Of a stretch of 64,000 nt of DNA, positions 10,028 to 20,977 are shown one piece after another. Made by a program: the position numbers and the translations under genes. Numbering within the stretch: the first letter of the stretch is position 1; each line of letters starts with the position of its first letter. The stretch is from Cordilura impudica (lineage: Eukaryota; Arthropoda; Insecta; Diptera; Scathophagidae), in assembly GCA_963682025.1 (NCBI GenBank), contig OY821521.1, forward strand, positions 56,431,908 to 56,495,907, in the 5' to 3' direction. Under the pieces are notes generated by a model. The model saw only the letters and a list, made by a program, of their open reading frames with translations, was not told the DNA's origin and searched no databases.

Positions 10028-12867
10028 TGGGTAACCGTAGGGCGTTAAATATTTTGTATCAAAATGTTAGGGGATTGAATACAAAATTAGTTAGTACATA
10101 CAGGAAAAGTGTTGGATGTGGATATGATGTTTTAGCTTTTACAGAATCATGGCTTAAATCTGGGGTTAATGATTCTGAAGTTTTTTGTAATGAGTATCAA
10201 GTTTACAGGAAGGACCGTTCAGTTAATGACGGTGGTGGTGTTTTAATAGCTGTACATTGTTCAATTTCATCTGAGTGTATAAATTTTGATTTCTCCAGTG
10301 AGTTTGATATTGAATTTTTATGTGTTCACTTGACATCATTGAAAAATCATGTATATGTCACTTGTTCTTATATCCCTCCGAAGTCAGATACAAAAATTTA
10401 TCTTGATCATATGAAATTGATAGGTGATGTAGTTGGTAAGCTGGGTGCAATGGATACTATTTTAGTTTTAGGAGATTTTAATTTACCGGATATTTCATGG
10501 GATTTGTACCCAGATACAGGTCATTTATTACCGTATTCACTTTCAGAACGTATGAGGGTTTTCTTTGATAATATTTTTGAATATTGTCTTTTTCAGTTCA
10601 ATAATGTCTATAATTCAAGTCGAAGACTACTTGATCTTGTTTTTTCAAATACAACTAATATTTCACTCAATAGATCTTTTCCTTTTGTTTGTCCGGAGGA
10701 TAAATATCATCCGACTCTTGATATTTGCCTTGAAGGCATTATTTCAGACCCAGTTGCTATACCAGAAATTAAAAAAAGTTTTAATTTTTGCCGAACGAAT
10801 TTTCATATATTGAAGACCAGACTATCTAATTCGATATGGCCGGCTAACAGTGGTGATCTTGACGATTTGACAAGCATTTTTTACAACATTATAAAATCTT
10901 ATTTTCTCGAATCGGTTCCTTTAGTAGTTAGAAAGGATTCTGACTTAGGTCCTCGATGGTTTACAAAGGAGTTAAGGGAGCTTAGAAATGAAAAGAGTAG
11001 ACTGTTTAAAAAATACAAGAAAAAGGGTTGTTCAATTAGCTACATGTGTTACTCAATCGTTAGACATAAATATAACGTTATGAATCGTAAGTGTTATTCT
11101 GAGTATTTGAGTAAAATCAAACAGAAATTCAGGGTAAATCCTAAGAGTTTTTACGATTTTGTTAACTCAAAGAGGAAAGTTAGCGGGTTCCCTACGTCGA
11201 TGAAACTAAATGATACGGAATCGTCGAAGCCTGTCGAAATTGCGAATTTATTTGCAAATTTTTTCCAGAGCACATACTCTGCCAATAGTCGTTTTAGTTC
11301 AGGCTACCCTTATAATATAAAAACCTTTAACGTTTTTTCTGACATAGTCATAACGGAGAGTGAAGTTTTACAGAGTTTAAAATCTTTGAAATTCTCTCAT
11401 GTTCCTGGTCCTGATGGTATTCCATCATCTATTCTTAGAAAATGCGCTAATGAGCTACACATTCCACTCACTAAATTGTTTAATTATTCTCTCTCTTCTG
11501 GATATTTTCCAACTTATTGGAAGGAGAGTTTTATTATACCTCTTCATAAAAATGGTAATAGGCGTTGTATTGATAACTACAGAGGCATTGCTAAGCTGAG
11601 TGCTATACCTAAATTGTTTGAGAAGATTGTTACTGCCAGATTGAAACATATGGTGGGTAACTTAATATCTCCCTACCAACATGGTTTTGTTAAGGGTAGG
11701 TCAACAGTGACGAACTTACTTGAGCTGTCTACCCACATATGTAGAGCTTTTTCATATAATTTTCAGATGGATGTTATTTATACTGATTTTAGTAAAGCCT
11801 TTGATGCTGTTCATCATGAACTTTTATTATTTAAACTTGATTCTTTGGGCTTCCCACCTAGGTTGTTGAAGTGGGTATCGTCTTACTTGAAAGGTAGATC
11901 TCAGAAAGTTGTTTTTAGAAATTGTTCTTCATTTTCTATTTCTGTCACTTCAGGTGTTCCACAAGGTAGTCACTTGGGTCCAGTTCTTTTTGTATTATAC
12001 CTTAATGACCTTCCTTCCGTCGTTCGTTTTTCTAAAGTATTAATGTATGCAGATGATGTTAAACTCTTTTTATCATTTGAAAATATTGATACTTCGAAAT
12101 TATTGCAGGAAGATTTGGTAGGACTGACAGATTGGTGTAATGTAAATAATATGTCCTTAAATTTCAGGAAATGTAAAAAGTTATCCTTTACTAAAGCAGC
12201 GTTGATTCCTACAGTTTATTATATTGATAGTAAATGTCTTGAAAATGGTACAAATTTTCTTGATTTGGGTGTGTTATTGGACCATAGATTACGGTTTAAC
12301 TTACATATCGATTCTTGTGTTAATAAGGCAAAATCTCTTTTGGGTTTCATTAAAAGGTGGTCTAAGGAATTTGATGATCCTTATGTTACTAAACGTTTAT
12401 TTACTTGCCTCGTTAGGCCTACCCTTGAGTATGCATCTGTTGTGTGGTCACCTAATTATTCTTGTTATAGTGATAGTATCGAATCAGTTCAGAAACAATT
12501 TCTTTTATTTGCTTTGCGTGGCCTAGGTTGGAGTAATAACACTGATTTGCCACAATATGAGCACAGATTGAAACTTATAGATCTTCCTACACTTAAAACT
12601 AGAAGAATGATGTTAAATATTACATTTATGGTAAAATTAATTAATGGTGAAATAAATTCATGCTTTCTTCTTAACGAAATAAATTTTAACGTTCCTAATC
12701 GGGTCACAAGATATTATATACCATTGAAAATACCGTTTTGTAGATCTAACTATGAACTTTTTAATCCATTACGTGTCCTGTGTAAATTGTATAATGATTA
12801 TTATGATCTGTTTTCATTTTCTGACCCAATTCATAAAATTAAAAAATCTCTCTTGCGTAATATTTGA
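10027..12867 (+). CDS. CR1-like LINE ORF2: endonuclease and reverse transcriptase
   Basis: 946 residues, full length and uninterrupted. The N-terminal endonuclease/exonuclease/phosphatase domain shows ILYQNVRGLNTK, AFTESWL, GGGVLIAV, GDFNLPDISWD (about residue 149) and the SSRRLLDLVFSN block. Reverse transcriptase follows with GPDGIPSSIL, YRGIAKLSAIPKLFEK, YQHGFVKGRSTVTNL, DFSKAFDAVHH, SGVPQGSHLGPVLF and the catalytic YADD near residue 674, then the C-terminal thumb region. No RNase H domain is seen. The enzyme would nick DNA and prime cDNA from the nick. Its ATG overlaps the ORF1 stop, so it may be translated by termination-reinitiation (inference). Confidence 0.85.
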   Translation: MGNRRALNILYQNVRGLNTKLVSTYRKSVGCGYDVLAFTESWLKSGVNDSEVFCNEYQVYRKDRSVNDGGGVLIAVHCSISSECINFDFSSEFDIEFLCVHLTSLKNHVYVTCSYIPPKSDTKIYLDHMKLIGDVVGKLGAMDTILVLGDFNLPDISWDLYPDTGHLLPYSLSERMRVFFDNIFEYCLFQFNNVYNSSRRLLDLVFSNTTNISLNRSFPFVCPEDKYHPTLDICLEGIISDPVAIPEIKKSFNFCRTNFHILKTRLSNSIWPANSGDLDDLTSIFYNIIKSYFLESVPLVVRKDSDLGPRWFTKELRELRNEKSRLFKKYKKKGCSISYMCYSIVRHKYNVMNRKCYSEYLSKIKQKFRVNPKSFYDFVNSKRKVSGFPTSMKLNDTESSKPVEIANLFANFFQSTYSANSRFSSGYPYNIKTFNVFSDIVITESEVLQSLKSLKFSHVPGPDGIPSSILRKCANELHIPLTKLFNYSLSSGYFPTYWKESFIIPLHKNGNRRCIDNYRGIAKLSAIPKLFEKIVTARLKHMVGNLISPYQHGFVKGRSTVTNLLELSTHICRAFSYNFQMDVIYTDFSKAFDAVHHELLLFKLDSLGFPPRLLKWVSSYLKGRSQKVVFRNCSSFSISVTSGVPQGSHLGPVLFVLYLNDLPSVVRFSKVLMYADDVKLFLSFENIDTSKLLQEDLVGLTDWCNVNNMSLNFRKCKKLSFTKAALIPTVYYIDSKCLENGTNFLDLGVLLDHRLRFNLHIDSCVNKAKSLLGFIKRWSKEFDDPYVTKRLFTCLVRPTLEYASVVWSPNYSCYSDSIESVQKQFLLFALRGLGWSNNTDLPQYEHRLKLIDLPTLKTRRMMLNITFMVKLINGEINSCFLLNEINFNVPNRVTRYYIPLKIPFCRSNYELFNPLRVLCKLYNDYYDLFSFSDPIHKIKKSLLRNI

Positions 12868-12929
12868 TTATTGGTTGCCAACTAGAACTACAATATCTGT
12901 AGCGTGTTTAACTCTACTGTCAATTTTAA

Positions 12930-13437
12930 TTATGGTCCTGATCACATTTATTTGTATTCCTGATGCCCTCATGTTCCTAATCAATTTATCTGTGTTCCTG
13001 ATATTCGGATGTCCTGATGTTCCAGATCAATTTCAATGTGTTCCTGATGTTCCTGATCACTACTCTACTTTGCTGGCTATTATAAGTTATTTGTTGATTG
13101 TTTTGTGTTTATTCCACCTCTTTTATCTCTGTGTCTACCTGTATATGTAATCTATCTGTGTTGTAATGTGTTCGTTTTGTAATGTGACCATGTGGTTATG
13201 TGTTTCTTGTTATGTCAACTTTAATTTCGTCCCTGATATCCTAATGTTCCTTATCAATTTCATGTTACTGATGTCGTGATGTTCCAGATCAATCTAATGA
13301 TGTTTCTGATGATATTTTGTCTTGATATTTCTGTGCAATATAATTATGTTCTTGATGTTCCAGACATATATAATTAAGTTCTTGATGTTCTGAAGTCCTA
13401 ATTTAATTATGTTTCCTGGTGTCCTGATGTTTTGTGT

Positions 13438-13440
<3 letters not shown>
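12930..13440 (+). repeat. GTTCCTGAT-type short repeats in the LINE 3-prime UTR
   Basis: Many variants of GTTCCTGATC, GTCCTGATGTTCC and TGTTCCAGATCAAT recur at irregular spacing through about 500 bp after ORF2. Apparent open frames here (rich in FLINL and DVPD) come from the repeat. Confidence 0.7.

Positions 13441-13470
<30 letters not shown>
13440..13470 (+). repeat. T31 homopolymer
   Basis: Uninterrupted run of 31 T's inside the LINE 3-prime untranslated region; its length is likely unreliable in assembly. Confidence 0.9.
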
Positions 13471-13471
<1 letters not shown>

Positions 13472-13750
13472 TTATGTCTTCTTGGTATGTGATCTGTGTT
13501 TCTTCTACTTTTAAGTCGTTACAATTTTGAACTTATGTTTGTAGTATTTTTTATTAATAATGTTAGTCATTTCAATTAAAATGACCGTTTGTAATATTTT
13601 TATTATTATTTATTATCAATATTATTATTAGATTATAATTATATTATTATTATTTAAATGATCGTGTAACAATATATTTCAAACCCAGCTGATGTTATAA
13701 ATTACTGTAGCTGATGTAAATAAATAAATAAATATAAATAAATAAATATA

Positions 13751-14061
13751 TGTTGTTTTTATATAATTCTAATGATATTCTTATCTTATTTTACTACTTT
13801 ACTGAAATTGAAAATTAACAAATTAAAAATAAATTTTTTTTTGAAAAATTGAAAAAAGTAGTTTAGGGAAAAATGTAGAGAGAAAAAAAGTGGGTGTAGG
13901 GAAAAAAAGGGATTTTTTTTCATTAGCGTAGAGATTTCTGTAAAAATCTTCTGGCATCACTGGTACCTATTAAAAAACAATGTAAGATTTCACAAAACAA
14001 TGCGACGTATATCTGCTTTGTTCAAAAGCTTTCATAAGACTAAATTAAATTGTTACTTATG
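13751..14061. other. Intergenic
   Basis: No gene or known repeat seen between the LINE tail and the next MITE. Confidence 0.45.
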
Positions 14062-14604
14062 CATGAAACACATAGACGACAGAGGCTACACAAACACACG
14101 GAATTAATTGCTGCTGGCTTCAATTGTAGTCGTGTAGTCAACTACTTAATTTTTATACAAAATCATTTTTATTTCAGTAGTGCCAATTATATTTTTTTTT
14201 TACTTTATTAAAATAGAAAAACATATACATACATATGATTCTATATAAAATTGTCTTAAATATATTACTTATTTATAATGCATTATTATAACGTAAAAAT
14301 AAATAAATAAATTTACTTGTTAATAGAATTATTATAGCATTTCATTTTGCGATTAATTTTTTCAACAAAATAAAATATTTCATAGCACTAATATCTTTTA
14401 CATATTTTGTTATATTGTCAACACTATTTTTATTTTGTAGCCAACAAAAATAGAAATTAGCCGCCTAAGTTGACTACAGCAGCAAAAGTGGTCATGTAGT
14501 CGTGTAGCTGTGTTGGTGTCAAAATAATCGTTTTCATATAAACGTGTGTATTTCAATTTTGACACGCTGTAGTCGTGTAGCCGCTGTCGTCTATATGTTT
14601 CATG
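14062..14604. mobile_element. 543-bp MITE with ~30-bp terminal inverted repeats
   Basis: The left end (14062-14091) begins CATGAAACACATAGACGACA and the right end (14575-14604) is its reverse complement with 28 of 30 positions matching. Subterminal copies of GTAGTCGTGTAG lie inside both ends. No coding sequence. I could not identify a target-site duplication, so the superfamily is open. Confidence 0.8.
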
Positions 14605-15225
14605 AGAGAGTTCGGCTTACTGGTGCCATTATGTATATGTGTGTGTAAACAAAAATATACGATATCCCAGTAATCATTTCGAAGATTATTTTAACAAAAA
14701 TCATCTTACTGTGTCTTCTTCGAGCACTTTTGATGATTAAAAATTGATTAATCACATGCGGTATTAGAAAAAAGACTAAGAAATGATTTTTGCTTACGCT
14801 AAAAAAATGATTTATAGAAAAATGACATTAAATACGACTCAAAAATAAGTCGAAACTAATCAGAAAATTGGATAAAAAAGGTCCTCATGAAGAGTCGGGG
14901 GTAAGATAATATTTCCTCCCAAGAAAAGAATATTTTGTGATCAGCAAAAGAGCGCATTTATGACTGTTTAATAGCACAGAGGAGTCAAAAAAGACTCCAC
15001 ATGATCACTTATTGCATAAAAATGTTTACTGGGATTTTAATCACTATCTGTAGAAACAGTTTTTTAAGTAACCCAAATCTGCACACAATTTCAATTCTAT
15101 TTCGTTTACAATGACACGATCACTTTGTTTATAATAATTATAATACAGCGTAATGATGAATTGTACTTCTCAATTAGTTTATTTTTAATATGTCATAAGA
15201 AGTTCGGTTTGTGCTAAGAAATGAA
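14605..15225. other. Intergenic
   Basis: No gene or recognised repeat. Confidence 0.45.
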
Positions 15226-15355
15226 TGAATACATGTTTCCCAGCGCGAAGCTTAATCATTGCACTTTGATTGAGTTGAGCCCGCGACTATTCCTGATGTG
15301 GAAAGGTCGTGCCTACAATTTTTGGTGGTTGGGAATAGCGTTTGTGCAAAGGGAA
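15226..15355 (+). pseudogene. Truncated U1 snRNA pseudogene, first copy
   Basis: Covers the 3-prime two thirds of U1: the loop GTTTCCCAGCGCGAAGC, ATCATTGCACTTTGATTGAG (stem-loop II, the U1A-binding loop), stem-loop III (CGACTATTCCTGATGTGG), an Sm-like site CAATTTTTGG and the terminal stem-loop (GGGAATAGCGTTTG). The 5-prime part, including the splice-site-pairing ACTTACCTG, is absent. Bases differ from the neighbouring copy, including disrupted pairing in stem III. The GC content stands out from the flanks. Confidence 0.85.
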
Positions 15356-15357
15356 GC

Positions 15358-15490
15358 ATGAACACATGTTTCCCAGGGCGAGGCTCAATCATTGCACTTT
15401 GATTGAGCTGAGCTCCGCGATTATTCCTAATGCGGAATAACTCGTGCATTAAATTCTTGGTAGTTCGGGAATGGCGTTTGCCTGCGCCAA
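15358..15490 (+). pseudogene. Truncated U1 snRNA pseudogene, second copy
   Basis: Better conserved than the first copy: GTTTCCCAGGGCGAGGCTC, ATTGCAC loop, GCGATTATTCCTAATGCGGA, AACTCGTGCA, an Sm-like AAATTCTTGG and the 3-prime loop GGGAATGGCGTTTGCC. It lacks the same 5-prime part and starts at the same point, so the pair arose by tandem duplication of an already truncated copy, not by two separate insertions (inference). Without the 5-prime end it cannot recognise 5-prime splice sites. Confidence 0.88.
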
Positions 15491-15948
15491 ACATTAAATA
15501 ATAAATTTTAAAAATTATTATAATTAAATATTATTGACATCTATATTATAATATTATCATCTGACAAAAAAAAATTTTTTTAAACACCAATTTTTTACAG
15601 GATAGATATTTTATGGTTTCACTACTACTTTTGAATGCAAGTATGTACTAAAAATCATACTATTTTTTGCAACCCTAAAAATTGCAGTATTTTGTATAAA
15701 TAAAATAATTTATATTTATATTATTTTTAATATGCGCTTATTATCGATACACATATACAGAATATATGAATGTTATTTATAGTATTTTGCTATTTGCAAC
15801 AGTAGTATGTATGTATCAATTTGTAATATTTTGTGATCTTATAAAAATCGCAGAATATTGATATTGATTTTATATAGTTTCTTTTATTAATTAACTAAAT
15901 TAAATATTACACCATAAGATGTTGATATTGGTGAATTTTTATATTATT
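15491..15948. other. Intergenic
   Basis: Nothing recognised; AT-rich. Confidence 0.45.
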
Positions 15949-16499
15949 ACCACAACGACCATAAAAACAATAAGTACAGCTGTGACAAAATACAAAATTT
16001 AGAATAACAATATAGGAAAACATCATATTTTTTTACCTTTTCAGTGATTTCTCGGCACCTATGTCACGATTTAAAAAACAGAAACTTTCTCATGATGTTG
16101 GTGTATCATTCTCACTAACAACAAGCGCCCTAGCTGTCCTATTGAGAACGTTATCGTGACAAGAACAACATAGTCGAATCATATTTTTTCAAGACTTTTT
16201 TTACTCCATCGTTCAATTCTCGGGACTTGATAAACCGATTTGGACGATTTTAAATAGCAAACTTTCCAGGATGATAGTTAATCATTTTTTGTACCAACGA
16301 GCAACCTAGTTGCCCGATTGAAGCCGTCATCGTGATTTCCACAGACGGACAGACGGACAGACGGACATCGTTATATCAACTCCGCTTGTTATAACGATCA
16401 CAAATATATATATTTTATGGGGTCCAGCTTTTTTTTTCTAATTATTACAAACGGAATGACAAACTTATATATACCCTCACTGGAGTGGAGGGTATAAAA
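15949..16499 (-). mobile_element. Family B variant, copy C1
   Basis: Starts ATTACCACAACGACCATAAA and ends GGAGTGGAGGGTATAAAAA; also contains CAGACGGACAGACGGACATC and TTACAAACGGAATGACAAAC, the reverse complement of the opening of family B copies. A close relative is at 51316-51877 in the same orientation. Non-coding. Confidence 0.7.
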
Positions 16500-16582
16500 A
16501 CGCAATTTTTGGAAATTAATTTTTTAGACATGGTTTTAGTAAGGAATAATTATTAATAAGGGCGATTTTTTTAAACAAGCAT

Positions 16583-17225
16583 TTTTATACCCTGTGCCAC
16601 TATGTGGTCAGAGTATAAACGTGTGTTAAGCGATGTCCGTCTGTCCATCCATCTGTGTGACCATGTAAACTTCGCAATCCAACTGCAGGTCGCAAGTATG
16701 AATATATTTTGATGAAATTTGGTATATAAGCTTTCATCGGCCATGGGAAGAACGCTATTGAAATTGGTGAGAATCGGTCCATGTTCAGACCTAGTCCCCA
16801 TACAAATGACCCCTATGAAATCGACTTAACTTGCCATAATATCCAAATTATCGTATAGATCTTGGTCAAATTTGTGGTTTGTGTATGTTTATTACATCCA
16901 TTTATCAGTAGTCCAAAAGTAAACCATATACGACTATTCTTCACTTAAATCTCTCAAAAAACAAACATCGCACAGATTTGGTTTGTATATTAATTTGAAA
17001 AAAAAAAATAATATGTTTTTGAAAATAATAAGTGATCGGTCCATTTGTCGACCTAGTCGCCAATATAAATATAACATCCAATATGAAATTTTTCATATCC
17101 AAAGACAAAAAAAAAAAAAAAATTATTAACAATGCCATTTAAATTTGGTTTATGCTTACTTTCTACATCCAATTAGCTGGACCTAAGAGATAGGGTCTCT
17201 AAACACATGTTATGTATAATTTTCT
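16583..17225 (+). mobile_element. TATACCC family A, copy A2
   Basis: Opens TATACCCTGTGCCACTATGT and matches A1 through GGTATATAAGCTTTCATCGG and CCCATACAAATGACCCCTAT to TAATTTTCTTAATTG. It lacks the segment between the opening and the GTCC run, and the terminal palindrome is lost. Confidence 0.75.
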
Positions 17226-19057
17226 TAATTGTTTACTATATTACACTAGAAAAATATTTTTGGTTTTAGCAAAAAAAGTGTTCTGTGTAATTGATTTTTT
17301 TTTTAAATTGCCGAAAAGTTTTTTTTAGTAAATGTAATTTACTTTTAATTTTTTTTAAGTAAATGTAATTTAGAATTTTTGAAATTGAATTTATTTGTTT
17401 TTTAATGCAAAAATATTTTGGATTGTTTAAAATAAGTTTAAACCAAAATAAAGTGTGAAGATATAATTTTATACGCTATACTTATAACTGCGAGAAATAG
17501 TCAACAGATAATGCAAAAATTGTTTGAAGCTAGTTGGGAAGTTGGATAAAATTTCATTAAAAAAAAAATCCAATTTAGCTAAATGCTGAAATTTGAAATC
17601 TCTAGATAGTCAAAAATTCAGTATAAGATTTAGCCTCAAACAGAGTTGAATCAAAGCGTATAGAAAATTTTTTTTTGTGTCTGCTCTTTTCTTAAATTAC
17701 TCATAAAATCTAATAAAAAACATACGAATTGGAAATTAAAAAAAAAATATATTAATTTTTAAAAAATATTTTGTGTATAATAAACATAAGTATATTTAAT
17801 TATTCAACGGGCCAGTTTACAACTACCTAATTTTAAAAATAACATTTAAATTTTATAAAATGAAACGTTGATTTAGTATAAATGACATTCTGAGTCGCCC
17901 TGTTATATGTAAACAGCTTTTTATGAATTTAAGTTTTCAATGAGCTTTGCGAGAGTAAGAGTATATTGAAAGCTTTACATAAATGCTTACCGCTCATATT
18001 TAATAAAACAGTTTTGTGTTGTTGTTGACATTTAAATATGTAAAAGCAACATTAATATCCGGCTAAAATAAAGGATGGCTCCTTGTTCCTCGAATGTTGG
18101 TGGTAGTATTAGTCTTTTGTAATAACTTGTGGTGATAGAGTGTGTGTGTGTATGTGTGTGGGCCAAAAAAAAGTTGTTAAATAATTGTTGAGCTCAAAAT
18201 AGGATTGCATAAAACATATAAATTTTGAATCCATATTATTAATAATTTTCTTAGAAGAACTTCAAGGAACATTTTTATTTAAATTTTCTTAAGAACCAAA
18301 AAAAAAAAAAACAGAAAGCGATTATTTGTGCCAGTGGTGTGCATAACTAAAACCAGAGAAAATAGAGAAGGCTTTTATTTGTGGGCAAAAACAAACGGCG
18401 GATAAAGATTACGTTGACTAAGACAACTGAATTTAATAATACAAGCAAAATCAACAACGAAGACAGTAATAACAACAATAAAATTGTGTAGAGTTTAATA
18501 TATGTATATAGGTCTGATACGCTCTGATACAAACGTACTTTTTTATGGCATATAATTTAATACGGCAAAGTACATTTTTTCACATAATCACATTTAGTAA
18601 ACATTTTTGATTTCTATTATATTACTTAATTCTGAATTGCTTTTAGTGAAAAATAAAATACACTCCTGATGAAGTTGAAAAACCGTCAACGAAACGTAGA
18701 GTGGAGATGAAATAAAATTTTGTTTTAATTTATTTTATTTAAAACTTATAAGCTGAAGTAACATAAACTCAAGATAACTGGTCATAAAACAATTTAATAA
18801 AAAATAAAATATTTACAACTTTTTTCATAGTTTTATTGTTATATACTAATAGGAAGCGTAATGAAACGTTTGATTTCTGTGTTTAAATTTGAGTTTTAAA
18901 GTGTAGACGCAATCAGAGCGTTGCGAAGTTTTTCATATCCATCTGTTATAAAGGTTCGCAGAGCGTCGCCGGATTGAAAACAAATTTATTTAATTTTCTT
19001 GAAGTACTTTCTCATATTCTCAAATTTCTTAGAACTCATTGTCTAATAATGCCATAT
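17226..19057. other. Long unassigned AT-rich stretch
   Basis: About 1.8 kb with no coding region I can support. A short (GT)n tract is near 18139-18160. Confidence 0.4.
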
Positions 19058-19530
19058 GTTTTTGTACCCTCCACACCACCGTATAGAGGGTATATTAGCA
19101 GTTTATCATGCCATTCGTAAAGCATGGAAAAAGGAATTTAGGACCCCATACTTTATATATATTCTTGATCGTTATAACAATTCGAGCGATATCTGCCCAT
19201 CCGTCCGTCCGTCTGTCTGTCTATTAAAATCACACTCATTCACAATATAAACCATTTCTTTAGGTGAAGTTATGACAGTATTGTTTGTCAATACTTTGAG
19301 CAAGTTGCTACTGAAAATGGGGTAAATCGGGCATCATTGTGCCAAGATATGTCCAAAAATATGACAACACCTCGAAAAATTTTTAATTTAGTATTAGTAT
19401 TTAGTACTGAGTTTTGCAAATTATTGACTTTTTCAAATAAATTGTTTGCATTTGTTGTAAATAGTGAAAGAAGTTTAGATTATAATCTAAAAATAAAAGG
19501 CATTAAAGACTCGGCATAGTCGAATTGAAC
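19058..19530 (+). mobile_element. TATACCC family B, copy B3
   Basis: Opens TACCCTCCACACCACCGTAT, continues with TTATCATGCCATTCGTAA and CCGTCCGTCCGTCTGTC, and closes with the decayed hairpin ACTCGGCATAGTCGAATTG, where other copies read ATTCGGC..GCCGAAT. Confidence 0.7.
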
Positions 19531-19714
19531 ACTGAAGAAAACTGGCCTTGCAAACAATAATAGTTGGTGGCCAACGAAATTATCTCGTAAAATTAATAAT
19601 AAGTTAAAAAATTTAATATTGTCCATTAAAAATCTGTAAGAACAATTAAGAATTTTAAAACAATTAAGAATTTCAAATTTATACTAAACTTTGCAAAAAG
19701 AAATGCACACAATA

Positions 19715-20977
19715 TAAAGGGTCCGCCAAATAACTTTTTTTTTTGAAAAAGCTATAAAAAAAAACTACTGAACATTATCTCAAATTTCTTTTTTTATTTG
19801 AAAGTACAATCCTTCCGGTTGATAATGGAAAATAATTTCATTCAAATGGCTGCCTCGACTGGCCATGCAGTAGCCTACACGATCGGTCCAATTTTTAAGC
19901 ACATTATCGATTGTGTGAAGCTGTATTTCACCAATGGCTTCACGAATATTGTCCTTTAAAGCGTCAATTGTCTCTGGCTTGTTGGCGTAACACTTATCTT
20001 TGAGGGCACCCCACAAATAATAGTCCAACGGTGTCTAATCGCAGCTGCGAGGTGGCCAAACGACATCAGCTCTGCGGCTGATAATGCGATCTTCAAAAAC
20101 AGGGCGCAAAACATCGAGTCTGTGGCACGTAGCGCCGTCCTGTTGAAACCAAATGTTGCCAATATCCTCCTCTTCAATTTTTGTGAACAAAAAATCATTC
20201 AACATGGCCCGATAACGATCGCCATTGACTGTAACGGCCACTCCTTGCTCATTTTCGAAGAAAAATGGCCTAATTATGCCTCTGGACCAAAATCCGCACC
20301 AAACAGTGACTCGTTTTGGGTGTATCGGCTTTTCAATGTATGCGTGCGGGTTTTCTGTGCCCCAAATGCGACAATTTTGCTTGTTTACAAAAGACGATTT
20401 TTTTTGGCAAAATCGGCATCTTCTGTAAGTCGATCGCAGGCCCACTTAGCGAAGCGAAAACGCATTGGATGGTCAGTTGGCTTCAACTCCTGAACCAATT
20501 GGACTTTGTATGGCGTCATACCAAGGTCTTTATGCAAAATTCGTCTCAATGATGCCTCCGAAATGTTCAATTCTTGAGAACGACGGTGAATTGATGTTGA
20601 TGGCGCTTCACGCACACATTCTGCCACAGCAGCAATATTCTCGGGTGTACGCACTGTTTTTGGCTTCTCACGCTTTGGTTTATCGATGACGATGCCAGTT
20701 TCTTTCACTTTTTTCACAAGATAACGAACATACGGAGCTGACGGTGCTTCTCTTCTTCCAAAATCCGTGCGCAATTTTCGCACACATTCTGCAACATTAC
20801 CATGATTTTCAAAGTAATGTCGCAATATTTCCCAGCATTGTTCAAGCGTATACACAACCATATTCGTTTAGCGGAAGGATAAAACTAATTATCTGTCAAA
20901 TCAGACATGAGCTAAGTGTTACCGTTCACGAAATAAGCACTAGTTGAAAAATAAAACGTTAGAAGGCGGACCCTTTA
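19715..20977 (-). mobile_element. mariner-type (DD37D spacing) element with both inverted repeats
   Basis: 1263 bp between TA dinucleotides (19713-19714 and 20978-20979), the Tc1/mariner target duplication. Both ends read TAAAGGGTCCGCC inward, with partial matching continuing for about 20 bp. The single gene is on the minus strand. Length, TA duplication and coding content all fit a complete mariner insertion that has since lost function. Confidence 0.9.
19780..20861 (-). pseudogene. mariner-like transposase, inactivated
   Basis: Starts MVVYTLEQCWEILRHYFENH. The N-terminal helix-turn-helix region includes SIHRRSQELNISEASLRRIL; catalytic-core landmarks are NIWFQQDGATCH (second Asp) and PPRSCD*TPLDYYLW (third Asp). 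Between the second and third Asp I count 37 residues, the DD37D (maT-type) spacing. Three defects: near 20395-20405 a deletion with a frame change removes the block where the first catalytic Asp normally lies (FAKK joins NKQNCRIWG); the frame changes there; and TAG replaces a codon just before TPLD. It cannot be active. Confidence 0.88.

Larger units (their letters stand above)
8505..13750 (+). mobile_element. CR1-like non-LTR retrotransposon with both ORFs open
   Basis: Order: 5-prime untranslated region (upstream limit not resolved, about 8505), ORF1 (8945-10027), ORF2 (10027-12867), a ~850-bp 3-prime untranslated region with a short-repeat tract and T31, and an A/T microsatellite tail (AAATAAATAAATAAAT) at about 13720-13750. 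ORF1 has a PHD-type zinc finger, ORF2 an apurinic-type endonuclease and reverse transcriptase. Both are uninterrupted, in strong contrast to the other coding elements here, so the insertion is probably young. No target-site duplication was recognised. Confidence 0.8.

Noticed and set aside
12752..13150. 132-residue open frame after LINE ORF2
   Set aside because: Overlaps the ORF2 end out of frame, then translates the GTTCCTGAT repeat tract.
18660..18720. AAACCGTCAACGAAACGTAG block, less AT-rich than its flanks
   Set aside because: Too short; no open frame or structure to support a gene or RNA.
20122..20947. Plus-strand open frames across the mariner
   Set aside because: Shadows of the minus-strand transposase.
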